A DNA stretch of 64,000 nucleotides, taken from contig CAWAPS010000019.1 of assembly GCA_963783945.1 (NCBI GenBank), positions 496,001 through 560,000 on the forward strand, given 5' to 3'. This document shows, piece by piece, positions 35,373 through 44,173 of the stretch. Source of the DNA: CAWAPS01 sp963783945 (lineage in GTDB: Bacteria > Actinomycetota > Acidimicrobiia > Acidimicrobiales > Palsa-688). Within the stretch, counting starts at the first letter, position 1, and each line of letters begins with the position of its first letter. The notes under the pieces are model-generated. The model saw only the letters and a program-made list of their open reading frames with translations. It had not been told where the DNA came from and did not search any database. A program made the position numbers and the translations under genes.

Positions 35373-35498
35373 GGTCTGCTCCTTTTGCTAAAGCTCAACT
35401 TCTTTACCGACGGCTGATGTCACGTTCCACAACGACTATCCATTCGGCTCGGGTAGGGTAACATCACCCGCGTCAGGGTAGAAAGCTCCGCCGCCACA

Positions 35499-35527
35499 AT
35501 TATAGCCTCCCCGAGGTTCGCTGACGA
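35499..35527 (-). promoter_or_regulatory. Candidate promoter upstream of the SHOCT membrane gene
   Basis: On the minus strand a perfect TATAAT (35504-35499) lies 17 bases from a weak TCGTCA (35527-35522). It would give a leader of about 120 bases to the ATG at 35372. The -10 is striking in such GC-rich DNA; the -35 is poor. Confidence 0.28.
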
Positions 35528-35560
35528 GCCTCCTGGCATCATGCTCGATGCCGGGCCGGC

Positions 35561-36493
35561 TCAGCGGAGCGCGTCCTCCACCGTCGCCATCTCATCCCCG
35601 CTGAGGCGCCACGAGGAGGCGTTGACGTTGGCGGTCACCTGGTCGGGGGTGCTGGCCCCGGCCAGGATCGAAGCCACGCACTTTTGAGAGAGGAGCCATC
35701 CGAACGCCAGCTCCAGAATGCTTCGACCGCTTTCCTTCACCACTGCGCTCAGCTTGTCGATCAGGTCGAAGTTCTCATCTGTGACCATGCGGTTGAAGTA
35801 GGGCAGGCCAAGGCTCATTCGGGATCCGCTGGGAAACGACTCCCCCCGGGCGTACTTGCCGGTGAGCATCCCGGACGCCAAGGCCTGGAACGCGACCACC
35901 CCGACTCCAAAGTGGCGACAGGCGGGGACCACGTCGCTCTCGGCGCCTCGGGCCAGCAGGCTCCATTCGATCTGATTGGCGGCGAAGCGCTCAAAGCCAC
36001 GCCGGCGGGCGGTGTGGTCGGCGTCCGCCACCTGCCAGCCCGCCAGGTTGGAGGCGGCTATGTACCGCACCTTGCCCTGGTGGATGAGGTCGTTCATGGC
36101 ATCGAGGGTCTCCTCGACCGGCGTGTTCGGGTCCGGCAAGTGTAGGTAGTAGAGGTCTATGTAGTCCGTGTCGAGGCGGCGGAGGCTGGCCTCGCAGGCC
36201 CGCAAAACGTTGTATCGCGAGCCCGGGGAGCCAGGACGCGGCGTCATCGCCGATCCGAACTTGGTGGCGACAACGGCTTCCCCCCGACGCTTCCCCAAAG
36301 CCGCCCCGAGGTACTCCTCGGAGACACCGTTGCCGTAGGCCTCGGCGGTGTCGAAGAAGGTCATGCCCTCCTCCAGAGCCTGGTTGACGACGGCTTCCGC
36401 CTGGGCCGCGTCCATCCTGGACCCGAAGTTGTTGCATCCCAGGCCAATGGCCGAGACGTAAAGCCCGGTGTGTCCGAGCAGCCGATGTTCCAT
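35561..36493 (-). CDS. Aldo/keto reductase
   Basis: A 310-residue NADPH-dependent AKR of TIM-barrel fold. Catalytic-site segments are FFDTAEAYGNGVSEEYLG (Asp, Tyr), VVATKFG (Lys) and IDLYYLHLPDPNTPVEETL (His). It resembles the AKR11/YdhF-like group that reduces aldehydes and ketones. ATG 36493 is clear. It is the last gene of a co-directional minus-strand run that starts at 44059, with a 138-base gap from the amidohydrolase upstream. Confidence 0.9.
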   Translation of the reverse strand: MEHRLLGHTGLYVSAIGLGCNNFGSRMDAAQAEAVVNQALEEGMTFFDTAEAYGNGVSEEYLGAALGKRRGEAVVATKFGSAMTPRPGSPGSRYNVLRACEASLRRLDTDYIDLYYLHLPDPNTPVEETLDAMNDLIHQGKVRYIAASNLAGWQVADADHTARRRGFERFAANQIEWSLLARGAESDVVPACRHFGVGVVAFQALASGMLTGKYARGESFPSGSRMSLGLPYFNRMVTDENFDLIDKLSAVVKESGRSILELAFGWLLSQKCVASILAGASTPDQVTANVNASSWRLSGDEMATVEDALR

Positions 36494-36631
36494 GTCAGTT
36501 CCGCAATCCGATCGTCAGTAGGAGCGGGTCCGGGAAGCCGGCCAGATATGCCCGCCTCCCGGGTAACCCTCTGATGCGAACATGGTAATGAAGGCGCGCT
36601 CGGGCCCGCACAGCGGCGCGAATGGCGGCCC

Positions 36632-37756
36632 CTAGTGGAAGTTGTAGAGATCCCGGGCGTTGAGTTCGACGATGCGATAGGCCTCGTCGTCGGGTACGTC
36701 GCGCAACAGCTCTGTGGCCCGCTTCAAGGTGTAGGGCCAGGAGCTGTCGGAGTGCGGGTAGTCCGCTTCGAGCGTGATGTTCTTGAGGCCGATCTGATGG
36801 CGCATCGCCATGCCGATCTCGTCGTCGAACGAGCACCCGTAGATGTGGTCGTTGAAGACCTCGCTCGGCCTCACCGCCTTGTTGATGCCGCTCCACTGCT
36901 GACGCTCGAAGACGTAGTCCATCCGCTCCTTCAACCACGGCATCCAGCCGATGCCACCCTCGGAGAGCGCCAGCTTCAAGCCAGGAAACTGGTGAAAGAC
37001 GTGGGAGAAGCAGAACTCGGCACACGTCGCCATCGAGTTGGTGCTCATCAACGATATGTAACTGGCGTCAGGACCGTCGGGGGTCGGGCGCGGAATCTGG
37101 CCCGACGTCCCGTAGTGGATCGACAAGGGAATGGAGGCCTCGCTGGCCACCGCGAACAGCGGGTCCCAGTAGCCCGTGTGGATCGTAGGCAGCCCCAAAG
37201 GGAGAGTCTGCTCGGGGAACGTGACTGACTTGGCCCCCTTGTCGACTACCCGGTGAAACTCGGCCACGGCAACCGAAACATCCCACATGGGCAGTATGCA
37301 GAGCGGGATGTACCTGTCGGGGGCGACGGCGCACCACTCCTCGAGGACGAAATCGTTGTAGGCGCGAACGCACAGCAGCGCGAGGTCCTTGTCCTTCGCG
37401 ATGAGGAACCGGGTGCCGGCGAAGCGCGGGAACGTCGGGAAGCACAACTGGGCCCAGATGCCCCCTTCATCCATGTCCTTCAGTCTCGCCTCCGGGTCCA
37501 TGACCCCGGGGATCAAATCCACCGCTGACCGTGGTTCAGGAGATATCTCGTCCTTCGCCACCAATCCACCGACGCTCAACCCGTGGAACGCGGTTTCCAC
37601 CTCGCCCTCGTACTGCCAGCAGTCGCGGCCGTCCCTGACCACGACCGTGGGCCCAACCTCCTTGTACTTCTCCGGCAGGCGGTCCGTCCAGACTCTCGGG
37701 TGCTCGAAGAGATGATCGTCGACGGATATCAGCTTCATATAGTCCTGCACCGGCAT
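36632..37756 (-). CDS. Amidohydrolase family protein (PF04909)
   Basis: A 374-residue metal-dependent hydrolase or decarboxylase. The N-terminal metal motif is DDH (LISVDDHLFEHP), a barrel histidine is in LSIHYGTSG, and the C-terminal acid motif is LEADYPHSDSSW. The frame opens with TTG at 37762, but ATG at 37756 is placed after AAGGTGG and preferred. It follows the GMC oxidoreductase by 76 bases and may act on its product. The substrate is unknown. Confidence 0.9.
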   Translation of the reverse strand: MPVQDYMKLISVDDHLFEHPRVWTDRLPEKYKEVGPTVVVRDGRDCWQYEGEVETAFHGLSVGGLVAKDEISPEPRSAVDLIPGVMDPEARLKDMDEGGIWAQLCFPTFPRFAGTRFLIAKDKDLALLCVRAYNDFVLEEWCAVAPDRYIPLCILPMWDVSVAVAEFHRVVDKGAKSVTFPEQTLPLGLPTIHTGYWDPLFAVASEASIPLSIHYGTSGQIPRPTPDGPDASYISLMSTNSMATCAEFCFSHVFHQFPGLKLALSEGGIGWMPWLKERMDYVFERQQWSGINKAVRPSEVFNDHIYGCSFDDEIGMAMRHQIGLKNITLEADYPHSDSSWPYTLKRATELLRDVPDDEAYRIVELNARDLYNFH

Positions 37757-37832
37757 CTTCAAACCACCTTTTCGGTCGGGGAGCAGTCTCCCCCGGACAA
37801 CTGAACCACAGATCGGGTCGCCCGAAAACAGT

Positions 37833-39470
37833 TCAATCGAAAAACTCGACCGCTCGCTCCCCGATCATCACCGCGGTAGCGGCCGGGCAGCGCCGAACCA
37901 CAGTCGGCATGATCGAGGTGTCCACCACGCGCAGCCCCTCGATCCCGTGTACCCGGCAGTACTGGTCGACCACCGACGTCTCGGCATCCACGCCCATGCG
38001 GCAGGTGCTGGCCATGTGGATCGACGCCCCCACATGAGCCTCGAGGTATCGGTCCAGGGCGGCATCAGAGTCCAGTTCGCGATCGCCGGGGGCGATGCGC
38101 TCGGCTCCCAGCTCCCGGTAGGAGTCGTGGGTCGCCAGTCCGGCGGCCACCCGCACCGACTCCCGGAGCCGGGCCCGGTCCGCCTCCAGCTCCAGGAAAT
38201 GGTACAAAAGGTCCGGGTTGGCGGTCGGGTCCGACGAGGTCAGGCGGATCTCGCCCCTCGCCGCCCCGCCCATGATCAAGCAGGTAATGCCGTGCTCCCA
38301 CCCGTAGCGGACATGATCGGCCAGCTTGGGCAGGGACATCTTCCCCACCGCGGACTGCAACATCCGCACCCGGCCCCACGGTGACACCCCGTGCAGCATG
38401 GTGGTGTTGATGGGGATGGCCGACTGCAACAGCCCCATGTCGCTGTAGGTGTCGGACCCGCTGCTGGTGTAATGCAACCCCATGTGAGCCCACGCGCTGA
38501 GGGTGGGGTCCGGCACCGGGTTTCGCCGCTTTTTCACCCGCAGGCGCACCACCGTCGAGGCGTGATCGGTGAACTGGCGACCCACCAGGGGCGACTCGTG
38601 CACCACCTCGATCCCGACCCGTCCCAGCTCCTCGGGCGGACCCACTCCCGAGAGCATCAACAGCTGGGGTGACTTGACCGCCCCCCCGCTCAACACGATC
38701 TCCCCCCCATTGATGGTGACGGCCTGACCGTCGATCACCGCTTCTACTCCCACCGCCCGGCCCCCCTCGATCACCACCCGGCGGACCAGGGCGTCGGGCT
38801 GCACGGTGAGGTTAGGCCGCTCCCCGACCGGGTCCAGATAGGCCAGCGCCGTGTTCAACCGCACTCCGTCCACGTTGTTGACCGGCAACGCCCCCACCCC
38901 GATCGACTTCGGGCCGTTCATATCCGGGTCATCCGGATAGCCGGCAGCCCGGGCGGCCGCCACGAACGCCTGGTCTATCGGGGTCCACTCCTCCACCCCG
39001 GCCCGGCGCACCCGCACCGGACCCTCGTGGCCGTGGAACTCGTCGATCACGTCCAGATCACACTCCAACTTCCTGAAGAACGGCAAGACCTTCTCGAACG
39101 ACCACGTTTCGTTTCCCTGAGCGCTCCAGTCGTCGAAATCCTCGGGCAGTCCCCGGCAAAACAGGGTGCCGTTCATGGCGCTCGACCCCCCGACCACCCG
39201 CCCCCGCGGCAACGGCTGGACCACCCCCTCGCGCACGGTGGCCACCATGCCCCAGTTGTTGGGATGAAATGGGGCCATGGCGCTCAACACCCCCCCGAAG
39301 CGCAACTCCGGGGGAAACCCGTCCACCCCCACAAACCGGGGACCGGCCTCCAACAACAACACTCGCCGGGACCCGTCCTCGGACAATCGGGCAGCCAGCG
39401 GGCAACCCGCCGAGCCCGCGCCGACCACGATCACATCGTACGAACCGTTGACCCCCACCGGCCCGCTCAC
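37833..39470 (-). CDS. GMC family FAD-dependent oxidoreductase
   Basis: A 545-residue flavoprotein. The FAD-binding motif is DVIVVGAGSAGCPLAARLSE, the GMC signature is VVGGSSAMNGTLFCRG, and the C-terminal active-site region is HMASTCRMGVD. GMC enzymes (choline dehydrogenase, alcohol oxidase and similar) oxidise alcohols. The GTG at 39470 overlaps the stop of the amidohydrolase gene by 4 bases (GTGA), indicating translational coupling; the open frame to 39506 lies inside that gene. Both genes favour G-ending codons (GGG, GCG, TTG), unlike most of the window. Confidence 0.9.
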   Translation of the reverse strand: MSGPVGVNGSYDVIVVGAGSAGCPLAARLSEDGSRRVLLLEAGPRFVGVDGFPPELRFGGVLSAMAPFHPNNWGMVATVREGVVQPLPRGRVVGGSSAMNGTLFCRGLPEDFDDWSAQGNETWSFEKVLPFFRKLECDLDVIDEFHGHEGPVRVRRAGVEEWTPIDQAFVAAARAAGYPDDPDMNGPKSIGVGALPVNNVDGVRLNTALAYLDPVGERPNLTVQPDALVRRVVIEGGRAVGVEAVIDGQAVTINGGEIVLSGGAVKSPQLLMLSGVGPPEELGRVGIEVVHESPLVGRQFTDHASTVVRLRVKKRRNPVPDPTLSAWAHMGLHYTSSGSDTYSDMGLLQSAIPINTTMLHGVSPWGRVRMLQSAVGKMSLPKLADHVRYGWEHGITCLIMGGAARGEIRLTSSDPTANPDLLYHFLELEADRARLRESVRVAAGLATHDSYRELGAERIAPGDRELDSDAALDRYLEAHVGASIHMASTCRMGVDAETSVVDQYCRVHGIEGLRVVDTSIMPTVVRRCPAATAVMIGERAVEFFD

Positions 39471-40597
39471 GCCTCGATCGGGTACAACTTCAACGCGTTG
39501 TCCCACATGATCTTGCGTTTGCTCTCCTCGGACACCCCGGGCAGGCCCCGAATCTCCTCCACGGCCCGGACATAATGACGGCCCTCAGGGTGACCGAAAT
39601 CGGTGGCCACCACTATATTCTCATCCCCCACGGCGTCGATCACCTGCCGGATCCCGGGATCGTCCGGCTCCGTCGACACATAACACTGTCGCCGCCAATA
39701 ATCAATCGGGTCCATCGGCAACGGAATCGGCAGATCCTTGTTACCTCCCTGATTGGCAACCCGCAAGCGATACAACCACGACGCAACCCACCCTGACCCC
39801 GACTCCAAATGGACCAATCGCAAGGACGGATGCCGATCCAGGACCCCTCCAATAATAAACTGGGCCGACGCCATCATATTTCCGATCGTGAACGCCGAGA
39901 TCCCCTGAGCCCACACCAATCCAGGGAAATAATCATAAAGAAACGGGTCGCTCGGACTCAATGCCCCTACATGGATGCCCACCGGCACATTCAAATCCGC
40001 CACCGTAGCCCACAACCGATCCATCTCGGGTTGAAACACCCGGTATGAACCAACCGGCGCGGGATTAATCGTCACCACCTTGAACCCCAACTCATCGACC
40101 GCCCGCACCGCCTCCGCCGCGGCCAACTCCGGATCCCGCAAGTCAAGCGCCCCCGCCCCAACCAAACGGTGATCCCCCTCCGAACAGAAGTCGGCCAGCC
40201 ACCGGTTGTACGCCCGGCAATACGCCGCCGCCACGTCGGGCCGGGTGCTCGGCGCCTGATTCGTATACAACGCCGCGGACGGGTATAGCACCATAAAGTC
40301 CACCCCCGTCCGATCCATAGCATCTATATAACAACCCGCCTTGAACCCTGCCCTCGCATAATCGTCATATGCCTCACCCAAATCGGGCATCACCTCGGTC
40401 ACCCCGTGGAAACCCACGGGCATATCAAACCCGCCTGCGCTCACCGAGTTGAAGAAGCCGAACCCCTCCTCCACTTGCGAATATCCCACCCGCACCACCG
40501 GAGCCTCATCTCGAAACTCGGGCTCCAAATACCTCACCCACAAATCGTCAGGCTCCACCGCATGAGCATCGGTATCAATAAACCCGTAACCAGACAC
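39467..40597 (-). CDS. Amidohydrolase family protein (PF04909) with atypical codon use
   Basis: A 376-residue PF04909 protein. The metal motif is FIDTDAHAVEP, the barrel histidine segment is VPVGIHVGALSP, and the acid motif is VVATDFGHPEG. GTG at 40597 directly follows GAGGAGGGAGGG and is preferred; ATG 40618 and a longer start at 40660 are possible. Codon choice is rich in GGG, TTG, GAT, TAT and AAT, whereas neighbours prefer GGC, CTG, GAC, TAC and AAC, which suggests transfer together with the coupled GMC gene. A good promoter candidate lies 47 bases upstream. Confidence 0.9.
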   Translation of the reverse strand: MSGYGFIDTDAHAVEPDDLWVRYLEPEFRDEAPVVRVGYSQVEEGFGFFNSVSAGGFDMPVGFHGVTEVMPDLGEAYDDYARAGFKAGCYIDAMDRTGVDFMVLYPSAALYTNQAPSTRPDVAAAYCRAYNRWLADFCSEGDHRLVGAGALDLRDPELAAAEAVRAVDELGFKVVTINPAPVGSYRVFQPEMDRLWATVADLNVPVGIHVGALSPSDPFLYDYFPGLVWAQGISAFTIGNMMASAQFIIGGVLDRHPSLRLVHLESGSGWVASWLYRLRVANQGGNKDLPIPLPMDPIDYWRRQCYVSTEPDDPGIRQVIDAVGDENIVVATDFGHPEGRHYVRAVEEIRGLPGVSEESKRKIMWDNALKLYPIEA

Positions 40598-40643
40598 GAC
40601 CCCTCCCTCCTCGACCATCACATATATGAACGATCTTTTTCCG

Positions 40644-40673
40644 ATTGTAGACCGGAGCAACGAAAGGAGGCAA
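40644..40673 (-). promoter_or_regulatory. Candidate sigma-70-type promoter of the amidohydrolase-GMC pair
   Basis: On the minus strand TTGCCT (40673-40668) and TACAAT (40649-40644) are 18 bases apart. Transcription would start near 40637, about 40 bases before the GTG at 40597. The match is good for this GC-rich genome. It implies the pair can be expressed apart from the genes further upstream. Confidence 0.5.
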
Positions 40674-40676
40674 GGC

Positions 40677-41171
40677 CTATGGGCGCGGGCCCTGGTCAGG
40701 ACGACGTGCCGCCAGCTCTGGTGCGAACAGCTCCTCCAGGCTGCCTAGCTTTACCTGGATCAGCCAATCACGGTGCTTGATCCGCCAACCGTCTGGATCT
40801 CGGACCAATCGGGTGGGTTGGAGCGCGAGGCTCTCGTAGAACCTGCCAGCGCGCCGGCCTACGCCGTGGTGCATGGCCCGGACCCTCACGGTCACCTCAG
40901 CGGTGTCTCCATCGATGACCGGCGTCATGGCCGCGACATGGTGGTACGTGACGATCTCGTCATTGTCCACCATTTGCTGCATTCCCCCGACTACGGCGGA
41001 GCGGCCCTCAATGACCGTGTCAGGACCCCGGCGCACCGTTGTGTCATCGGTGAAGACCTCGGGCATGCGCTCCCAGGTCTTAGAATCGACCAGGGCAAAG
41101 AACCGAAGCACGACGTCCGTCACGGCGATCTGGTCAGCGATCACCTCCAGAGCCTCGTCAGACGCGCTCAC
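40677..41171 (-). CDS. SnoaL/NTF2-like protein
   Basis: A 164-residue NTF2-like protein: N-terminal helices (DQIAVTDVVLRFFALVDSKTWERM), then the strand pattern EVFTDDTTV, HHVAAMTPVIDGDTAEVTVRVRAMH, and DGWRIKHRDW. It shares the PVIDGDTAE, VRVRAMH, RAGRF and DGWRIK segments with the protein at 43067-43546, so the two are paralogues. GTG 41171 follows GGAAGAGAGA. Likely an enzyme or binder for small hydrophobic compounds in the same pathway as its neighbours. Confidence 0.8.
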   Translation of the reverse strand: MSASDEALEVIADQIAVTDVVLRFFALVDSKTWERMPEVFTDDTTVRRGPDTVIEGRSAVVGGMQQMVDNDEIVTYHHVAAMTPVIDGDTAEVTVRVRAMHHGVGRRAGRFYESLALQPTRLVRDPDGWRIKHRDWLIQVKLGSLEELFAPELAARRPDQGPRP

Positions 41172-41266
41172 TACGTATCTCTCTTCCGGGGGGCACCCGG
41201 CCTGACCATAGCACCGGGCTGGGCGACCTGCTGTCATCCCATTGCAGACCGGGGTTTGAACGAGAG

Positions 41267-42439
41267 CTACATGGGATCTCCGACCAAACATTCTCGCCCG
41301 ACCTTGATTTCATGCGTCTGCATGTCTATACACGGGCGGGTTGCTGTCGCCGCTGGCGCGCCCACCAACCGCATCTCGCTGCGATACCAGTTGGTCCCCT
41401 GGGAGCCGATTCGGTATTTCACACCTGGCGGGATCCGGATGGTCAGGCGGGGGTCGTCCAACCTCCTGGTGCGTATCCGCTTGCCGGGATCGCCGAAGGA
41501 GATCCACGACTCTCCGCTGCCTCCCAGCCAGGTCAGGAGCCGCTCGTACAACTGGTGGGATGCAAAGCTGGACCCGTTGATTCCATCGCCGCGAACCTCG
41601 ATGACATCTGACGTGCAGCTGTCGGTGGAGGGGACGACCCTGTAGCCGCCCGACCCGGTGAGACCGAGGTTGCTGACCTGAGCCCTGACCGGCAGCCCGG
41701 CCCAATCGCCGAGGGCATCAGGGCCCGACCAGCTCGGGGCCACGTTGAGATACCGGGTCGTCCCGTCGAGATGGACTCGGTAGCGGGCGCGGTACCCAGC
41801 CTGGCTCTGGGCGCCGGCCGACCGCGACATACGGGAGACCAGCAGGTGGGCAGCGTCGGGGAGGAGGTGGCGGTTGGTCCTCACGAGGGGGGTCGCGCAC
41901 GCGGTCCGGGGGAACGAGATCAGATCGTGGTCCGGCTCCCAGCCGGGGCGGCCGTCGACGTACCAGACTGGCTCGACGCGAGTCACCACCCCGGATAGCC
42001 CGTCGAACGTGTGGGCGACACCCGCGGGAATGGTCAGCATCCGACGAGGCGAGGCCCGGAACTCGAGAACAAGCTCGCGGCCAACGGTCGGGGACGACAT
42101 CCGGCAATCTATGAGGTGGGCGGTGATCCACTGCCCTGTTCCGAAGAAGGTCAGCCGGTCGTCCTGGCCTACGTGGATCCCGAAGGTGCTGTAGGCGACG
42201 TCCGCCGGATGGGTGAGATAGTCGGTTACGCCGGGACCTTCGGAAGGCCGGATCACGCCTGCCGGCCCGTATCCGACCTGCCGGTCCAGCCGCCACCAGT
42301 TCGTAGCTTCGAACCTTACTCCCATCATCGGAAACTGCTGCGCGTTGACGGAGTACGGCAGCTCCCAAAAGATAGGTGATGTCCGCGTCGGGGAGGGTGC
42401 GGCCGGGGCCGCATCCAGGACTGCCGTTGAGATGCTCAT
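41267..42439 (-). CDS. Double-cupin (RmlC-like) protein of unknown function
   Basis: A 390-residue protein with two similar halves. Each half contains a strand-rich region ending in a cupin-like turn: RMLTIPAGVAHTFDGLSG near residue 150 and LTIRIPPGVKYRIGSQG near residue 350. The first resembles dTDP-sugar epimerase (RmlC) type cupins, but I recognise no full-length family. ATG 42439 follows ACAGGGGGC and is preferred over the open frame to 42568. It lies in a co-directional run with NTF2-like, PPOX and amidohydrolase genes, so a role on a small acid or sugar-like compound is possible. Confidence 0.55.
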   Translation of the reverse strand: MSISTAVLDAAPAAPSPTRTSPIFWELPYSVNAQQFPMMGVRFEATNWWRLDRQVGYGPAGVIRPSEGPGVTDYLTHPADVAYSTFGIHVGQDDRLTFFGTGQWITAHLIDCRMSSPTVGRELVLEFRASPRRMLTIPAGVAHTFDGLSGVVTRVEPVWYVDGRPGWEPDHDLISFPRTACATPLVRTNRHLLPDAAHLLVSRMSRSAGAQSQAGYRARYRVHLDGTTRYLNVAPSWSGPDALGDWAGLPVRAQVSNLGLTGSGGYRVVPSTDSCTSDVIEVRGDGINGSSFASHQLYERLLTWLGGSGESWISFGDPGKRIRTRRLDDPRLTIRIPPGVKYRIGSQGTNWYRSEMRLVGAPAATATRPCIDMQTHEIKVGRECLVGDPM

Positions 42440-42555
42440 GCCCCCTGTAGAGCCGTCGCTCGGTTGCCCAAATACAAGTTCGTCCGCAGCCCGGTGTGAG
42501 CCCCGCCGATCCTGTCCGATGAGCCATTCGTGGGGCTTGGGAAGCCGTCGGGCCT

Positions 42556-43008
42556 CTAGGCGGACCACCTACGCTCGGGCTGATTCTCGGCCCGAGTCCG
42601 GATCACAAACCGCAGCGGCCGGACGGTGATCACCGTCCGGGCCACGCTCGACTTCTCATGGGGGAGATCTTCGCAATCCATGTAGGTCCGGGCCAACCAG
42701 CGAACGAACGCCCGGTCAGTATCGTCAGCCAGCTCCGCGATCCCGCGGACCGTCATGTAGTGATTGGCGTCATCCGGATCGGTCACGCACATCGAGATAT
42801 GGGGGTCACGCTGCAGGTTGTGGATCTTCTTGGTCGCCGAGCGACTGCTGATCCGCAGCTTTCCCTCGTGGATCATCACCCCCACCGGCACCACTGCCGG
42901 TTGCCCATCGGGGCGCACGGTGGACATGTGCCCAATGTGCAGCCGGCCGTCAAACAGCTCCAAGACGTGTCGCGGAATAGTCGACCCTTCATCAGTGGCG
43001 GTGGACAT
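42556..43008 (-). CDS. PPOX-class F420-dependent or FMN-binding oxidoreductase
   Basis: A 150-residue split-beta-barrel protein. LFDGRLHIGHMSTVRPDGQPAVVPVG and LRISSRSATKKIHNLQRDPHISM are typical of pyridoxamine-phosphate-oxidase-like proteins that bind FMN or F420; the KIHNLQRDPH segment is usual in F420-dependent actinobacterial members. ATG 43008. It probably performs a two-electron reduction in the same pathway as its neighbours. It sits 58 bases after the NTF2-like gene on the same strand. Confidence 0.82.
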   Translation of the reverse strand: MSTATDEGSTIPRHVLELFDGRLHIGHMSTVRPDGQPAVVPVGVMIHEGKLRISSRSATKKIHNLQRDPHISMCVTDPDDANHYMTVRGIAELADDTDRAFVRWLARTYMDCEDLPHEKSSVARTVITVRPLRFVIRTRAENQPERRWSA

Positions 43009-43066
43009 GAGCTGCTCCGTTCTGCTCGGCGGTCCGCAGCGAGTCTATTTTCAACATGATCGCGCC

Positions 43067-43546
43067 TCACGGCACGGTGGAGGCCTCGATCCAGAGTCCG
43101 TCGAACAGGTCAAGGCTGCCGAGGCCGACCACGACCTTCCACTTGTACTCCTTGATCCGCCAGCCGTCCGAAGTCCGCACGAACTGGGTGTTCTGGACGA
43201 CGAGGCTTTCCCAGAACCGGCCGGCCCGGGAGCCCACCCCGTTGTGCATGGCGCGCACACGCACGTCGGCCTCGGCGGTGTCGCCATCGATGACCGGCGT
43301 GAAGCTGGCGACGGTGTGATGGGTGACAATCTCATCGGTGCCCAGCATCGAGCTGGTGTATTTCAGGATCTCGTCTCGCCCGGTGGTGAACTTCTGGGCG
43401 GTCCACCACGCGACCGCATCTTCGGCGTAGTGCTCCTTGAGACGATCCCATTCCTTGGCGTCGGTCGCGGCGAAATAGCTGTTGATCAAATCGACGATCG
43501 CGAAGCGGTCGGTGATCGGGTCGGTGTCGTTGGTCGAAGTGCTCAT
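43067..43546 (-). CDS. SnoaL/NTF2-like protein
   Basis: A 159-residue NTF2-like protein, paralogous to that at 40677-41171. Order of segments: RFAIVDLINSYFAATDAKEWDRL, HYAEDAVAWW, then FTPVIDGDTAEADVRVRAMHNGVG, and DGWRIKEYKWKVVVGLG. ATG 43546 follows GAGAGGAACAACC. It fits into the minus-strand run and may act on the same compound class as its paralogue. Confidence 0.82.
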   Translation of the reverse strand: MSTSTNDTDPITDRFAIVDLINSYFAATDAKEWDRLKEHYAEDAVAWWTAQKFTTGRDEILKYTSSMLGTDEIVTHHTVASFTPVIDGDTAEADVRVRAMHNGVGSRAGRFWESLVVQNTQFVRTSDGWRIKEYKWKVVVGLGSLDLFDGLWIEASTVP

Positions 43547-43621
43547 ATTGGTTGTTCCTCTCATGGACACGGATCGAGCTAATGCAGCAGCGGGTTGGGG
43601 CTCAAAGGGACCCGCAGCCAC

Positions 43622-44059
43622 TCACCACGCGGTTCGAGGCCTGGTCAGGCTGGTGGTGTCGAGCTCGAGCCAGACGGCCGGAAGCTTCGACATTTCATTT
43701 TCTCCCTCGACCCGCATAAGCCCGTCCGCCATCAGCTGGTCGCGCAGCTTGGGATCAGGGAAGCGCATGGCATACCTCTTGGCCCAACCGTAATCGCAGA
43801 CCATCTTCTTGGTGGCGTGGTCGATGACGTCATTCACCACCTCGACCTGGCCGTTCGCGATCCGCACGTACAATCCGATCGAGGAAGACCCCGGGCGGCG
43901 CAGATGCGCGGGCGGGTCAGTGTACTCCTCACAAAGAGTGAACTCGATCCCCGAGAGATCCTTGTCCGCCAGACCGGCCAGAATCAGGTCGCGAAGCATG
44001 TCCACCCACTCCGGACTCGCGAACTCAAACTTCTCGTATACCTCGTGCCACCCTGCCAC
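43622..44059 (-). CDS. Hypothetical protein, SCP2-like pattern
   Basis: A 145-residue protein with an N-terminal helix (WHEVYEKFEFASPEWVDMLRDLI) and strands that read GIEFTLCEEYTDPPAHL, SSSIGLYVRIANGQVEVVNDV. The C-terminal helix pair RFPDPKLRDQLMADGLMRVEG and the AVWLELDTTSL end resemble SCP2 sterol-carrier-like folds, but this is weak. GTG 44059 follows AAAGGAGAGACA and fixes the start. It is the first gene of the minus-strand run. Confidence 0.55.
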   Translation of the reverse strand: MAGWHEVYEKFEFASPEWVDMLRDLILAGLADKDLSGIEFTLCEEYTDPPAHLRRPGSSSIGLYVRIANGQVEVVNDVIDHATKKMVCDYGWAKRYAMRFPDPKLRDQLMADGLMRVEGENEMSKLPAVWLELDTTSLTRPRTAW

Positions 44060-44173
44060 TGTCTCTCCTTTCGACGCCAAGCGTACCCGTTTCGTTCCGG
44101 TCGCGACATTCCCAGTGGGCCCGTGGGCCAGGCGCCGACGCACAATCAACCAGGCCCGGATCAGCGAGCCAGG

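Noticed and set aside
40661..40780. AAAGGAGG followed by ATG on the plus strand at 40679
   Set aside because: The 33-codon frame is antisense to the NTF2-like gene and codes a low-complexity Pro/Ala/Gly peptide; the AGGAGG also overlaps the -35 of a minus-strand promoter candidate.
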